DNA from: a virus
Strand: one strand, 5' to 3'
IMG/VR virus record: IMGVR_UViG_3300046532_001046
Span: 1-64,000 of that record
Length of the DNA stretch: 64,000 nucleotides
The notes under the pieces were generated by a model. The model was not told where the DNA came from. It saw only the letters and a program-made list of their open reading frames with translations, and made no database searches. This document shows positions 46,875 to 54,701 of this stretch, one piece after another (within the stretch, counting starts at the first letter, position 1; every line of letters starts with the position of its first letter). Position numbers and translations under genes: made by a program.

Positions 46875-47048
46875 CTAGTCATCATCGCATATCTCACACT
46901 TTCTGCACACACCATCCCACGTAAGGTCAGAGAGTGGTACTGCTGTCTGTCCTTTGATGCAGTACCCATACTCAACTCCTGAGGAGTCAACCAACGTAGG
47001 ATCGTCGTCGCTGTCGTCGCTGTCGTAGTATTCGATTACAGGGCTCAC
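46875..47048 (-). CDS. Small acidic zinc-binding protein (57 aa)
   Basis: GTG start four bases after the stop of 47053..48483. Acidic N-terminus (IEYYDSDDSDDDP) and cysteines at YGYC and VCRKCEICDDD, enough for one zinc site. No ATG alternative; the start is somewhat uncertain. Confidence 0.6.
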   Translation of the reverse strand: MSPVIEYYDSDDSDDDPTLVDSSGVEYGYCIKGQTAVPLSDLTWDGVCRKCEICDDD

Positions 47049-47052
47049 CTTA

Positions 47053-48483
47053 TCAGTCCACTACCTCGGCGTCATGGATCTCTTCTAACAGCCGATTACT
47101 CTGCTCTGCGTTAAAGCCACCGCCGGGGAGGGTTTGTGCAGCCCTCCCTGCCTCGGCTCCAAACAGGCGGGACAGCACCCCGCTAGTTCCTCTGGTCTCC
47201 ATTGAGATGGACAGCATCTCACGAGATTCGTTCACGGTCTTCATCTTGTCGATGAGTGTGAACAGCCGATCCATCTCGGCAGAGAGGGCCGGGTCCAACC
47301 CCTGCCCCTCCAGTTCTTCGGCAAAGCGAGCGAACAACACACGACTCGCCTGAATCTCAATCATCACCCGCATGGCTGCATTCAGTTGGTCCTTGGTGCG
47401 TATCTCCACGGGCAACTTAAAGCCACACTCGGAATGTTCCTTGAATGCCGGACACCTCGCCGCCAGATAGCAACTATCGCACTGTCTCAGGAGGGTGTCG
47501 CCGGTAACTAAAGTGTTTACGACGTTGGGAGCGATTTCGGTGTATTGTCCCTGCTCATCAGTGGTTTGTTCCCCCAATGACGTGATGGCCTCAATACCGA
47601 TACCCGGTAACAACACCTTCTCATCTTCGTGCCGCTTTAACACAACACCGATAGCAAGATCAGATGTGTGTGAAACCCCAGCATGTCCATCAGGGTCTCC
47701 TCCCCCGATAGCAACTATCTGGGGGTCATCTGTACCCCCATCACCGTCTGCGTTGTAGTCACGGGAAGGGTCATAGCCCGACGAACCCGACCATGCTTGC
47801 CACGACCGGATCGCCAATAGTCCCATCGCTGACACTGAGTCTTCCATGACCTCCCCGAAGTCCACACCCAGCCTCAGGATGTCAGCCCGGTGGCGCTTGC
47901 GTGCGCTCTCCTTCTGCTGGGCAGGGTACCGACGCAGACCATGCCCGTCCCACACCTGTGTCTCTCCGTACCGTATTACTGAGGTCCATGACCCAACCAC
48001 CACTGAGTCCCACGGTCCAGCGTCGATGGAGTCCACCTTGGACGTGAGGGCAATCATCTTGGTGCCCCACCTCTGGTGGAGTTGGTTGATGCGGGGCAGG
48101 GTCTTACCAGTAATGGCTTTGTCACTTAAAGCGACCCTTCCATGCTTCTGGCACAGCCACGCCAGACGCTCTAGGTCCTCTTTATCGTTCCAGATCGGTA
48201 CGTACTTTTCGCCCAGCCAGTCCCCCTCATAGTTGGGTGGACAGATGACTACGTCTAGGTCCTCCTCATGCTGGCGAATGAACGAGTCAAACCTATGGAG
48301 ATCCTCGTCGGTTTCTGAGGTGTACACGAGGATGTCTCCACCCTCAAACTTATCGCTGAGGATGAGTTCCTTACGTTTGGGGATGGACAACTGAGTGAGG
48401 TTGACACCGAACGACGTGACTCCAGCGGACAGGAGAATGGATAGATAAGAACCCTTCTCAGCGCCACCAAAGTAGACCTTCAA
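47053..48483 (-). CDS. Conserved actinophage protein, TIM-barrel-like with Cys cluster (476 aa)
   Basis: MKVYFGGAEKGSYLSILLSA opens a series of alternating strands and helices (DILVYTSETDEDLHRF, YVPIWNDKEDLERLAWL, MIALTSKVDSIDAGPWDSVV, VGSWTSVIRYGETQVW) that reads like an alpha/beta barrel. A cysteine cluster follows (CDSCYLAARCPAFKEHSECG), then a long helical tail. I recall related proteins in other actinophages but not their function. ATG/TGA overlap with the next upstream gene. Confidence 0.7.
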   Translation of the reverse strand: MKVYFGGAEKGSYLSILLSAGVTSFGVNLTQLSIPKRKELILSDKFEGGDILVYTSETDEDLHRFDSFIRQHEEDLDVVICPPNYEGDWLGEKYVPIWNDKEDLERLAWLCQKHGRVALSDKAITGKTLPRINQLHQRWGTKMIALTSKVDSIDAGPWDSVVVGSWTSVIRYGETQVWDGHGLRRYPAQQKESARKRHRADILRLGVDFGEVMEDSVSAMGLLAIRSWQAWSGSSGYDPSRDYNADGDGGTDDPQIVAIGGGDPDGHAGVSHTSDLAIGVVLKRHEDEKVLLPGIGIEAITSLGEQTTDEQGQYTEIAPNVVNTLVTGDTLLRQCDSCYLAARCPAFKEHSECGFKLPVEIRTKDQLNAAMRVMIEIQASRVLFARFAEELEGQGLDPALSAEMDRLFTLIDKMKTVNESREMLSISMETRGTSGVLSRLFGAEAGRAAQTLPGGGFNAEQSNRLLEEIHDAEVVD

Positions 48484-48962
48484 TCCCTCTCTCCCCAGTT
48501 AGCCTCAGCCCGCATGATCCTCTGTCGGTCAATCTCTGCCACCAGATCGTCCCACGGCTTGTTCCCACCAACCAGATCGCTCCGCCACTCAACACGAGGA
48601 ACAGAAGGAGCAACGGCTATTAACGTGGGTAGTCCGTCCTCCAGCGCCAACTGTGCTGTGTACGGGTCAATGTCCACGAACCAGCGGACATTACCGAAGG
48701 CATTACGCAACTGTGTGGCCCGGCGGACCTTCTCTTTCGGGGTGCTGTCCTTGGAGAAGTCAATCATGCTGGGCTTATAGCCCTCGGCCTTCAACCAGTG
48801 CTCTAAGTGGTCCTTGTCGTCCCTAATATCAGCAATGAGGACAATACTGCCGTTGTACTGCTGAAACAGCATGTTCCAGAGTCCACGACCTTCCACGCTG
48901 GGCTTCCGGGTACCGACCGTCTCGGAGGGTAGAGCCAAGGTATCCATCGTGATGAGGATCAT
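48480..48962 (-). CDS. HAD-like/Rossmann-type hypothetical protein (160 aa)
   Basis: MILITMDTLALPSETVGTRK with a 'hhhhMDTLAL' first strand, a second strand SIVLIADIRDD and WFVDIDPYTAQLALEDG give the look of a small HAD-type phosphatase or kinase-phosphatase domain. The usual first DxD is replaced by MDT, so activity is doubtful. Overlaps 47053..48483 by 4 bases. Confidence 0.55.
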   Translation of the reverse strand: MILITMDTLALPSETVGTRKPSVEGRGLWNMLFQQYNGSIVLIADIRDDKDHLEHWLKAEGYKPSMIDFSKDSTPKEKVRRATQLRNAFGNVRWFVDIDPYTAQLALEDGLPTLIAVAPSVPRVEWRSDLVGGNKPWDDLVAEIDRQRIMRAEANWGERD

Positions 48963-49499
48963 TTAGGACCCCGGTGTCCACAACTTCTTACCACCGACTC
49001 CATCGTTCGTGACTGTCCTATTGCGATTCACCGTGTCACCCTTTGTGCTATAAAGGCCCTTAGCACTACGGATCTTATACTGGTAGTACTCCTGCACCGG
49101 ACAGAACATGCAGAGATACATACGCTTATCCTTGGGTACCCCCATCTTTCGCCCGACAGTCTTTTCCTCACTGCAATAGTCCAAGCAGTCGGCCTTGGGT
49201 CGACCATGATTGGAGAAGCACTTGAGAGCGTCCTCTTTGAGGTCGTTACGCATCTCCCGCACTTCAACTTCATTCTTCATCAACTCCTTCTTGACCTCTG
49301 TCTCCATGTCAAGTTTGGAGGCTGTGTCGTCATCACAGCGGAAGATTTGAGACATATGGGACTCAGGGCGGGGGTCGTTGGCCTGATGCAGATGCTTCTT
49401 GATGATCTCCTGTAGTTCCATGTCGTACTCAGGAGGACCATCGTAGTCCAGCATGTTGTAGAGGGTGCCGCAAGGCTTACACACCAGTAGGCGTGGCAT
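48963..49499 (-). CDS. Cysteine-rich hypothetical protein (178 aa)
   Basis: MPRLLVCKPCGTLYNMLDYD. Three cysteine groups: CKPC near the start, KCFSN/DCLDYCSEE in the middle and YLCMFCPVQEYYQY near the end. This could ligate zinc or an iron-sulfur cluster. Charged helix between (TEVKKELMKNEVEVREMRND). GGAG sits eight bases before the ATG. Unknown. Confidence 0.65.
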   Translation of the reverse strand: MPRLLVCKPCGTLYNMLDYDGPPEYDMELQEIIKKHLHQANDPRPESHMSQIFRCDDDTASKLDMETEVKKELMKNEVEVREMRNDLKEDALKCFSNHGRPKADCLDYCSEEKTVGRKMGVPKDKRMYLCMFCPVQEYYQYKIRSAKGLYSTKGDTVNRNRTVTNDGVGGKKLWTPGS

Positions 49500-49539
49500 A
49501 TGTTGTACTCCGGGTTGTGGTTACTTGTTTAGAAACCTA

Positions 49540-49725
49540 TCAAACGATCTTAACAGGAAACCCATCTGGGTCTAGGCCATAGTGCCACGGTAGTTCACGG
49601 GCACGAGTGGAGACGTTAGTCATGTCCACCTCACCACCACGATCAGGGGCGAGGTACTTACGTACACCATCGTTCTTCCCCTGAGCCATGTCCTGATTCA
49701 TTGAGCGAGATTCGTTAACTGCCAT
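49540..49725 (-). CDS. Small hypothetical protein (61 aa)
   Basis: MAVNESRSMNQDMAQGKNDG, ending WHYGLDPDGFPVKIV. An extended -10 (TGA-TAGGAT) lies six bases before the ATG; the AGGA in it could also act as a weak ribosome site. Confidence 0.65.
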   Translation of the reverse strand: MAVNESRSMNQDMAQGKNDGVRKYLAPDRGGEVDMTNVSTRARELPWHYGLDPDGFPVKIV

Positions 49726-49731
49726 GTCTAT

Positions 49732-49740
49732 ATCCTATCA
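49732..49740 (-). promoter_or_regulatory. Extended -10 promoter, possibly leaderless
   Basis: TGA-TAGGAT (hexamer 49732-49737), ATAGAC, ATG at 49725. The TGA is the stop codon of 49738..50469. Confidence 0.5.
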
Positions 49741-50469
49741 GAAGTTGAGGGAGCGATTTGTACTATTAGGCATGTTGGGGAACGGAGTAGACTGCTGTGT
49801 AGCAGACTGCTGTACCCCAGACTGGCGGGTATGCGAACGTGATGAGGCTATTGACTGCACTGGTCCATGCTGTGGCTTCTGCCCAGTACCCAACCCCTGC
49901 TGGGGTCTGGTGCCCTGACCTGCTCCCCCGTAAGGGGCACCGGGAATCATGGAACCCAGACCCTGTGCTCCGGGGTTTAGGGCCTTTGGAGCGGGGTTGA
50001 GGGCCTTAGGAGAACTGCCAGTGGTGATCTCCTTAGAATCTGCGTCAACCGTGTTACCACGGGATGATGGGGTATAACGTGGTGGGGGCTTTCCCTGTTC
50101 ACCACCGGCCCATCCGCCTTGACCGCCTGCTCCCGGTGACGGGATTGGTCCGCCTTGGTTCCCAGTACCGCCTTGACCGCCTTGGTTCCCAGTGTTGTCA
50201 ACGAAGACATTGGCCGTGAACCGGTCGTCCTCCTTCTTCTTCTTTCCAAGGATGGACTCACCCTTGTCTGGGTATCCCGTGATGGACTGTTGTGCAGCAT
50301 CGCTACCTGTACGGTCAGCAGATACTCCTGCGCTCCCACCGGAGCCCTTGCCCATGACGTTGGTGCCCCCGCCACCGCCGCCCTTCTCGTAGGAGCCGGG
50401 CTGGAGGCCAGTATAGAAAGACTGGCCCTGAGCGGCCACATTCTCTGGGTTTACATAACGTGCTGCCAT
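49738..50469 (-). CDS. Gly/Gln/Pro-rich low-complexity protein (243 aa)
   Basis: Start at MAARYVNPENVAAQGQSFYT (50469), five bases after the upstream stop; a longer frame from 50529 would add a CNRCG knuckle and overlap the upstream gene. The longer form would mirror 30059..30358, which has CPTCG before AKYVNPNNP. Body: NTGNQGGQGGTGNQGGP, KALNPAPKALNPGAQG, QSGVQQSATQQSTPF. Probably disordered virion component. Confidence 0.65.
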   Translation of the reverse strand: MAARYVNPENVAAQGQSFYTGLQPGSYEKGGGGGGTNVMGKGSGGSAGVSADRTGSDAAQQSITGYPDKGESILGKKKKEDDRFTANVFVDNTGNQGGQGGTGNQGGPIPSPGAGGQGGWAGGEQGKPPPRYTPSSRGNTVDADSKEITTGSSPKALNPAPKALNPGAQGLGSMIPGAPYGGAGQGTRPQQGLGTGQKPQHGPVQSIASSRSHTRQSGVQQSATQQSTPFPNMPNSTNRSLNF

Positions 50470-50473
50470 CGCT

Positions 50474-50845
50474 CTACGCCCACATCGGTTGCATTGTGTA
50501 CCGGTCGGAACCGGAGAATGTATCGTCAACTAGAGAACCATTGTGAAGCATTACTGGTGCTCCAGACACCCACGAGCGGTAAGCCGGTACCTCTCGTGAT
50601 GTGTTTAGTACACTCATTATGCCATGTTCCATCTTGACGAAGCCTCGTACCTCAGGAAACAACTCCATGGGAACGACGGGACGTGTATTCCTGATGGTCT
50701 CGGGGTCGGAGATTGCCGACTCCAGAGCGATGTCAACCAAGAACTCTTGACGGGTCTGCCAAGGCCGCTTCGTCTGCCGATACTGCTGCATCGGGAAGGA
50801 CTGGGCAACGGGGCTCCCACCGGGAGTGATCTGTTCGTTACTCAT
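50474..50845 (-). CDS. Hypothetical protein (123 aa)
   Basis: MSNEQITPGGSPVAQSFPMQ, then PWQTRQEFLVDIALESAISD and VPMELFPEVRGFVKMEHGIM. Ends TMQPMWA. Four-base overlap with the upstream gene. No family recognised. Confidence 0.65.
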   Translation of the reverse strand: MSNEQITPGGSPVAQSFPMQQYRQTKRPWQTRQEFLVDIALESAISDPETIRNTRPVVPMELFPEVRGFVKMEHGIMSVLNTSREVPAYRSWVSGAPVMLHNGSLVDDTFSGSDRYTMQPMWA

Positions 50846-51375
50846 GTAGCCCGCCGTATCTGCCGTCTCTGTGCGAAAGCCGCTGTGATGACTCTGGTAC
50901 TATGTTCCCCAGCCAGTCTGGTGCCCTCGGCACGCTGTTGGCGGTCCTTTCGCATGTCTTCGTCAGTCTCGCCTGCGTCCCACTGATCACGCACGGGCTC
51001 ATGCTCACCGCCGACATACTCGGGGTGATTCATCCACGTAAACTGGTCGGGGGATACGTTGTAGTACGCCCGTGTGTGCGTTGCGGTTATGTAGTTGCCT
51101 CCGACGTTGGAGGTCGCATGGGTGCTCAGATCAGCACGGACGTTGGTTTCTAACTTGCCCTGCTTGACTAGGGCCTGTAGGTCTGTCCGTCGGGGGTGCT
51201 TCTCACCGTGACCGGGCGGGATAGGGCTAGGGGCAGGAGCACGTTGTGGCCGGAGTTCTACCTCACTGACTGCCTGACTACGACCCTTGGCGGCGCGGTG
51301 TTGACCAATCATGGCTACCCGATTGAGGATGTCTCCCTGATCCTGCTCTATGGTTTCTGGAGACCTACGTGCCAT
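50842..51375 (-). CDS. Hydrophilic hypothetical protein (177 aa)
   Basis: MARRSPETIEQDQGDILNRV. Basic, disordered N-terminal third, central THATSNVGGNYITATHTRAY and FTWMNHPEYVGGEHEPVRDQ, charged helical end. Same composition as other proteins of this block. Confidence 0.65.
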   Translation of the reverse strand: MARRSPETIEQDQGDILNRVAMIGQHRAAKGRSQAVSEVELRPQRAPAPSPIPPGHGEKHPRRTDLQALVKQGKLETNVRADLSTHATSNVGGNYITATHTRAYYNVSPDQFTWMNHPEYVGGEHEPVRDQWDAGETDEDMRKDRQQRAEGTRLAGEHSTRVITAAFAQRRQIRRAT

Positions 51376-51854
51376 TAGGCGATCCAGTCGTCGTTCTCGT
51401 CCAGCCCAAGATGCTGGTCCACCTCATCATTAGATCCGGGCTGCATCAGCCTTGAGATACGATCAAACTTGATCTCTTTAATCACCTCTGGGTGATCCGG
51501 TGGCAGGGGCGTGGCCTTATAGGGATCTAAAGCCCTAGCGATAGTGTCGGGGTGCTCACCCTCCTGCCCACGCCCACGCCCAAGAATCTCTTGAGCGTGT
51601 AGGGAGATGGCCTGCGTAGCACGTCCTCTGCCACGGCTGCTGTCGGTTATTCCTTGCTGCCTTGCAGCAGTACGGCCACCGTGTACCTCGTGCTCCTGCC
51701 CCTTGTGGTGGGAGAGGGAGTTCTTGCGACCGTGTGACTTAGGCCGTTGTTGTGCGGCCCAACCCTCGGTGTCACCCTTGCCACCGGGACGATAGGCCCC
51801 CTCTGCGGCACGGGCACGAGCGTCATCTTCAGAGAAGTTGGACTGGGAACTCAT
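51375..51854 (-). CDS. Hydrophilic hypothetical protein (159 aa)
   Basis: MSSQSNFSEDDARARAAEGA. Gly/Arg/His-rich first half (SHGRKNSLSHHKGQEHEVHG), then a more ordered end (VIKEIKFDRISRLMQPGSND). Shares one base with 50842..51375. Confidence 0.65.
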   Translation of the reverse strand: MSSQSNFSEDDARARAAEGAYRPGGKGDTEGWAAQQRPKSHGRKNSLSHHKGQEHEVHGGRTAARQQGITDSSRGRGRATQAISLHAQEILGRGRGQEGEHPDTIARALDPYKATPLPPDHPEVIKEIKFDRISRLMQPGSNDEVDQHLGLDENDDWIA

Positions 51855-51856
51855 GG

Positions 51857-52090
51857 CTATCGTTCCCTCTGCCAGCGACCTGTCGGGCCTGTGTCAGGGC
51901 CTGTCAAGGCTGCGAACTCAATGTCCCCCAAGGCACCCTGATCCTCTCTTTCACCGTAGATGCCCTGCATGTACAGGTACTGCCGAAGTCGGGCAGCCTG
52001 AACTGGGTCCTTCTCACGAATGTTCTTAGGCCGACGTGGAGTGTCTGCCTTAGTACTATCGTCTGGTTGCTGTCCTCGGTGTGTTTGCAT
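51857..52090 (-). CDS. Small hydrophilic protein (77 aa)
   Basis: MQTHRGQQPDDSTKADTPRR, one helix (DPVQAARLRQYLYMQGIYG) and an acidic to neutral end. One-base overlap with 52090..52602. Confidence 0.65.
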   Translation of the reverse strand: MQTHRGQQPDDSTKADTPRRPKNIREKDPVQAARLRQYLYMQGIYGEREDQGALGDIEFAALTGPDTGPTGRWQRER

Positions 52091-52602
52091 TATCGGTAAA
52101 GCGGCATCAGGTGACGGAGGCGAGACTGCCTCTCGGGGTTAATCGGTGTCTGTTCTGATCCCGGCTGATTCCTCCTCAACGCTTCGGCTCCACTTATTTT
52201 ACCATCATTTGTGAGTCTCTTCGCTTCCGTCCCCACCGGAGCGAACCTCAAACCCTGTGACTCCAACTGGAGACTGGTGAACTTGTTGAACTCGTTGGGC
52301 CAGATGTAGTCAGTAGGGTTAATACGTTCACCCTTGTGAACACCACGGCTGTACTGCCGCAGGTTCATGCGTTCGATGTGGCCCAGTATCTTGTCGGCCC
52401 GCCTGTTGCCCTCCATGTTCCCCAGATAGCCATCTGGGAACTGGGTCTCTACGCCTGTGCGGTAGCCGGAGAGCAGGTAGTCCTTGGAACTACGGAAGTT
52501 CGGGGCCGGTCCTAGGGACGCAGTGGTAGCAGCCCCCGGTGGTTCGTTGGGGCTATTCCAGTTAGCGAATACTGCTGCGTTAGCAGAGGTGCCCTCAGAC
52601 AC
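52090..52602 (-). CDS. Hypothetical protein (170 aa)
   Basis: MSEGTSANAAVFANWNSPNE. Middle: YLLSGYRTGVETQFPDGYLG, NRRADKILGHIERMNLRQYS. End: RQSRLRHLMPLYR. Unknown; part of the second tagged block. Confidence 0.65.
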   Translation of the reverse strand: MSEGTSANAAVFANWNSPNEPPGAATTASLGPAPNFRSSKDYLLSGYRTGVETQFPDGYLGNMEGNRRADKILGHIERMNLRQYSRGVHKGERINPTDYIWPNEFNKFTSLQLESQGLRFAPVGTEAKRLTNDGKISGAEALRRNQPGSEQTPINPERQSRLRHLMPLYR

Positions 52603-52802
52603 TACTTACCTCCGTCACTGCTCAGTTTGGCGTCCGGCGCTTCATAGGTGCCCTTCCAAATGTTCTTCAGGTCACGGCCTGTCTGGACCATCCCTCCATT
52701 GGGTCCGTCGAACTGGGGGTCCTTCTCTAGTTCTGCGAAGAATCCTTTAAACCGGGAAGCACGGGGTGATCCCTGTCGGTCGGTGTCTCGTCCTAGTGGC
52801 AT
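52602..52802 (-). CDS. MPxGxDTDRQG-tagged protein, member 1 (66 aa)
   Basis: MPLGRDTDRQGSPRASRFKG, then FFAELEKDPQFDGPNGG and a helical end. TAATG junction with the upstream tagged gene. Shares its first eleven residues with the next two genes. The long upstream frame is a shadow. Confidence 0.7.
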   Translation of the reverse strand: MPLGRDTDRQGSPRASRFKGFFAELEKDPQFDGPNGGMVQTGRDLKNIWKGTYEAPDAKLSSDGGK

Positions 52803-53167
52803 TAGTACCCCGTACTCCCGCCAGTTGCCTTGTCGGCTAGATTGGAACCGGCTTTCATACCGAAGGACGTGGCCGCAGCCCCAGCCATCTTGCCCAGCAG
52901 GGGGCGGGCTGCGGCGGCGAGCAGTGGGAGGCCGTGAGTGCCCTCTTCCTCGTAAGTGTCGTTCTGAGGATCTACGAGGTCCCCCAAGTCGTCCCGGAGC
53001 CAACCGTGGGCAGGGTCGTGTTCCTGTATTGACCCATCATCGTAAATGATAGGGGCCGGGTTGCCTGCTTCAGCGGCCTGCTCCTCGGCCCAAGCGTATT
53101 GGACCGGGTCAAAGTCACGGTGGGCTCGGCCACTGCCCTGTCGGTCGGTATCTGGTCCTATTGGCAT
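52802..53167 (-). CDS. MPxGxDTDRQG-tagged protein, member 2, with EEGTHG motif (121 aa)
   Basis: MPIGPDTDRQGSGRAHRDFD from the ATG in the TAATG junction at 53167. DLGDLVDPQNDTYEEEGTHG is identical to the tract in 29550..30059. A small-residue helix follows (LLAAAARPLLGKMAGAAATS), which could be membrane-active. So this gene carries both the tag of its operon and the motif of the distant block. Confidence 0.7.
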   Translation of the reverse strand: MPIGPDTDRQGSGRAHRDFDPVQYAWAEEQAAEAGNPAPIIYDDGSIQEHDPAHGWLRDDLGDLVDPQNDTYEEEGTHGLPLLAAAARPLLGKMAGAAATSFGMKAGSNLADKATGGSTGY

Positions 53168-53469
53168 TAGAGAGGGTTGTCCTGCTTCCACTGCTCATGG
53201 CCGGGGAAGTGCTGTTCGTGATCGGGGTCGGCAGCCTGCTTGGTGTATGTGTTGGAGTGCATGTACCGGTGTACATCGGCCTTTCCCGCTTCCCAATCCT
53301 CATGGCCCTTATCACCGGGCTTGGGGCCTCCGGCTTTGGAGAAGTAGTTGTGCATACGGGCCCAGTTCGGCGTCATTTCTATGGCCTCACCGGAGTGTAA
53401 GTCATCCTCCAACTGTTGACGGTCGGAGCGGGACACGCCCTGTCGGTCGGTATCAGGTCCTATTGGCAT
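53167..53469 (-). CDS. MPxGxDTDRQG-tagged protein, member 3 (100 aa)
   Basis: MPIGPDTDRQGVSRSDRQQL, helical centre (LHSGEAIEMTPNWARMHNYF) and His/Asp-rich end (DPDHEQHFPGHEQWKQDNPL). First of the three tagged genes in transcription order. Confidence 0.7.
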   Translation of the reverse strand: MPIGPDTDRQGVSRSDRQQLEDDLHSGEAIEMTPNWARMHNYFSKAGGPKPGDKGHEDWEAGKADVHRYMHSNTYTKQAADPDHEQHFPGHEQWKQDNPL

Positions 53470-53497
53470 ATTAGTTACGCTCTCTCATCGCTTGGCA

Positions 53498-53710
53498 TTA
53501 CGTACCTGCTACTTGGCTGCCAGTGCCGCCAAAGTCTGGACTCGTCGGAGGACTGCTGACGTGACCAGCAATCGTAATATGGCGTGGGCGACCAGTGCCA
53601 GCCTTGATCTTTCCACCCGGACCAGAGCGCTCGGGCAGTAGTCGGTTAGGCCCACGGTACCCGTGGGGCTTGAGTTCCTCTAGGGCCTGCTTCTGATTCG
53701 GTATTATCAT
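53498..53710 (-). CDS. Small hypothetical protein (70 aa)
   Basis: MIIPNQKQALEELKPHGYRG, basic middle (PGGKIKAGTGRPRHITIAGH). A leaderless extended -10 (TGG-TAAGAT) ends six bases before the ATG and lies inside the end of the SpoVS-like gene. Unknown. Confidence 0.65.
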   Translation of the reverse strand: MIIPNQKQALEELKPHGYRGPNRLLPERSGPGGKIKAGTGRPRHITIAGHVSSPPTSPDFGGTGSQVAGT

Positions 53711-53714
53711 ACTA

Positions 53715-54017
53715 CTATCTTACCACGGGCTTGAAGAACATGGCTGAGATTTGGTCCCCGTTGTCCCCTATAATGTCATCAAACCCAATAATATAGGAGA
53801 CATCCAGACCTCTCGGGGCTACGAATCCTCGGGCGATGGCGCACGCCTTCACCGCCTGATTCACGGCACTTGCCCCGATGGCACGCATCTTGGGGATATG
53901 CCCAGCGGTGATCGCTCGGGCGAGAATGGAACCGACACTCTGTGGGTTGCTGGAACCAGAAACCTTGATTATCGAATCGGTATTGACGCTGCTTGTAGAC
54001 CTCACTTCATCAGCCAT
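53715..54017 (-). CDS. SpoVS-like (stage V sporulation protein S family) protein
   Basis: 100 aa from MADEVRSTSSVNTDS (54017), with GGAG seven bases upstream. The body IIKVSGSSNPQSVGSILARA, then MRAIGASAVNQAVKACAIAR and GFVAPRGLDVSYI, aligns with SpoVS landmarks (KVS..S.P.SVAGALA, IQAIGAGALNQAVKAVAIAR, GFVAPSGVDL). SpoVS is a small Alba-like DNA-binding protein of Bacillus and relatives. Here it lies at the head of the virion-type operon and next to the resolvase, suggesting nucleoid or DNA-binding work. Confidence 0.8.
   Translation of the reverse strand: MADEVRSTSSVNTDSIIKVSGSSNPQSVGSILARAITAGHIPKMRAIGASAVNQAVKACAIARGFVAPRGLDVSYIIGFDDIIGDNGDQISAMFFKPVVR
53717..53725 (-). promoter_or_regulatory. 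Extended -10 promoter, leaderless
   Basis: TGG-TAAGAT (hexamer 53717-53722), AGTAGT, ATG at 53710. Begins the second hydrophilic-protein operon. Confidence 0.6.
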
Positions 54018-54060
54018 TTGACTACTCCAATAATGTAGAACGATTGTTACTGTTCTAAGT

Positions 54061-54426
54061 TTAGAGGTAGTCGGCCTCTTGAAGTAGACAGACCAGATCA
54101 CACAACCGCATCATGGCGTAGGTGTCATCTAGGGAGTGCGCTCCCTTTCCGGGGCGCTTGACCACGAGTAGTGGTACCGCATTATCCAGCCTCTCAGCCT
54201 GCTCCACAGTGGCGTCCAGCCAGCCACTGAAGTTAAACTTCTTCTGGTTCTTACACTGGACAGCAACTTCCCGACCTGTCTCAGTGTTAGCAATACCGTT
54301 GATGTCTCCAGTGTCATATGCACCAGACAGGGCGGTACGTTTGGCGGAAGTGAATCCTTTGGAGACCAAGTACTCTCGTATCAGCGTCTCAAAGGCCGTA
54401 CCCTTCTGCTTAGACGGGTTGCTCAT
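54061..54426 (-). CDS. Holliday-junction-resolvase-like PD-(D/E)xK nuclease, first of two
   Basis: 121 aa from MSNPSKQKGTAFETLIREYL (54426, ATGA overlap). Glu13, Asp38/Asp41 in YDTGDI, and VAVQCKN (Gln57, Lys59) follow the resolvase order E...GD...(E/Q)xK. FSGWLDATVEQAERLDNAVP, then LLVVKRPGKG is the typical follow-on. The usual Glu is Gln, known in some active members. Probably resolves branched DNA before packaging. Confidence 0.7.
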   Translation of the reverse strand: MSNPSKQKGTAFETLIREYLVSKGFTSAKRTALSGAYDTGDINGIANTETGREVAVQCKNQKKFNFSGWLDATVEQAERLDNAVPLLVVKRPGKGAHSLDDTYAMMRLCDLVCLLQEADYL

Positions 54427-54701
54427 GCAAGGTAACCATGCGACAAACTGAAGCCCGGACACTTGTTTACGTCACTCGGTTCGACAGTCTCAACCACCTT
54501 AAACATATCGGCTCCGACGAGGAGGGCTTGGAGGTCCGCTTTGGAGTCAAGCATTCCGGGGGTGATCTTGTTACCATCAGTTGGAAGGGCGTTGGCGATG
54601 TTCTCCATCGCTACCTGTGTTTCCTTTTCTCTGCTTCTGTCGGTAATGCCCTGAGGGGAGTTTCGCAGTATGGCATCACAAATAACTGGTCTGGTGTCCA
54701 T
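54423..54701 (-). CDS. Hypothetical protein in replication block (92 aa)
   Basis: MDTRPVICDAILRNSPQGIT, then MLDSKADLQALLVGADMFKV. ATG in a TGATG junction with the zinc-ribbon gene upstream. Small helical protein, unknown. Confidence 0.65.
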   Translation of the reverse strand: MDTRPVICDAILRNSPQGITDRSREKETQVAMENIANALPTDGNKITPGMLDSKADLQALLVGADMFKVVETVEPSDVNKCPGFSLSHGYLA

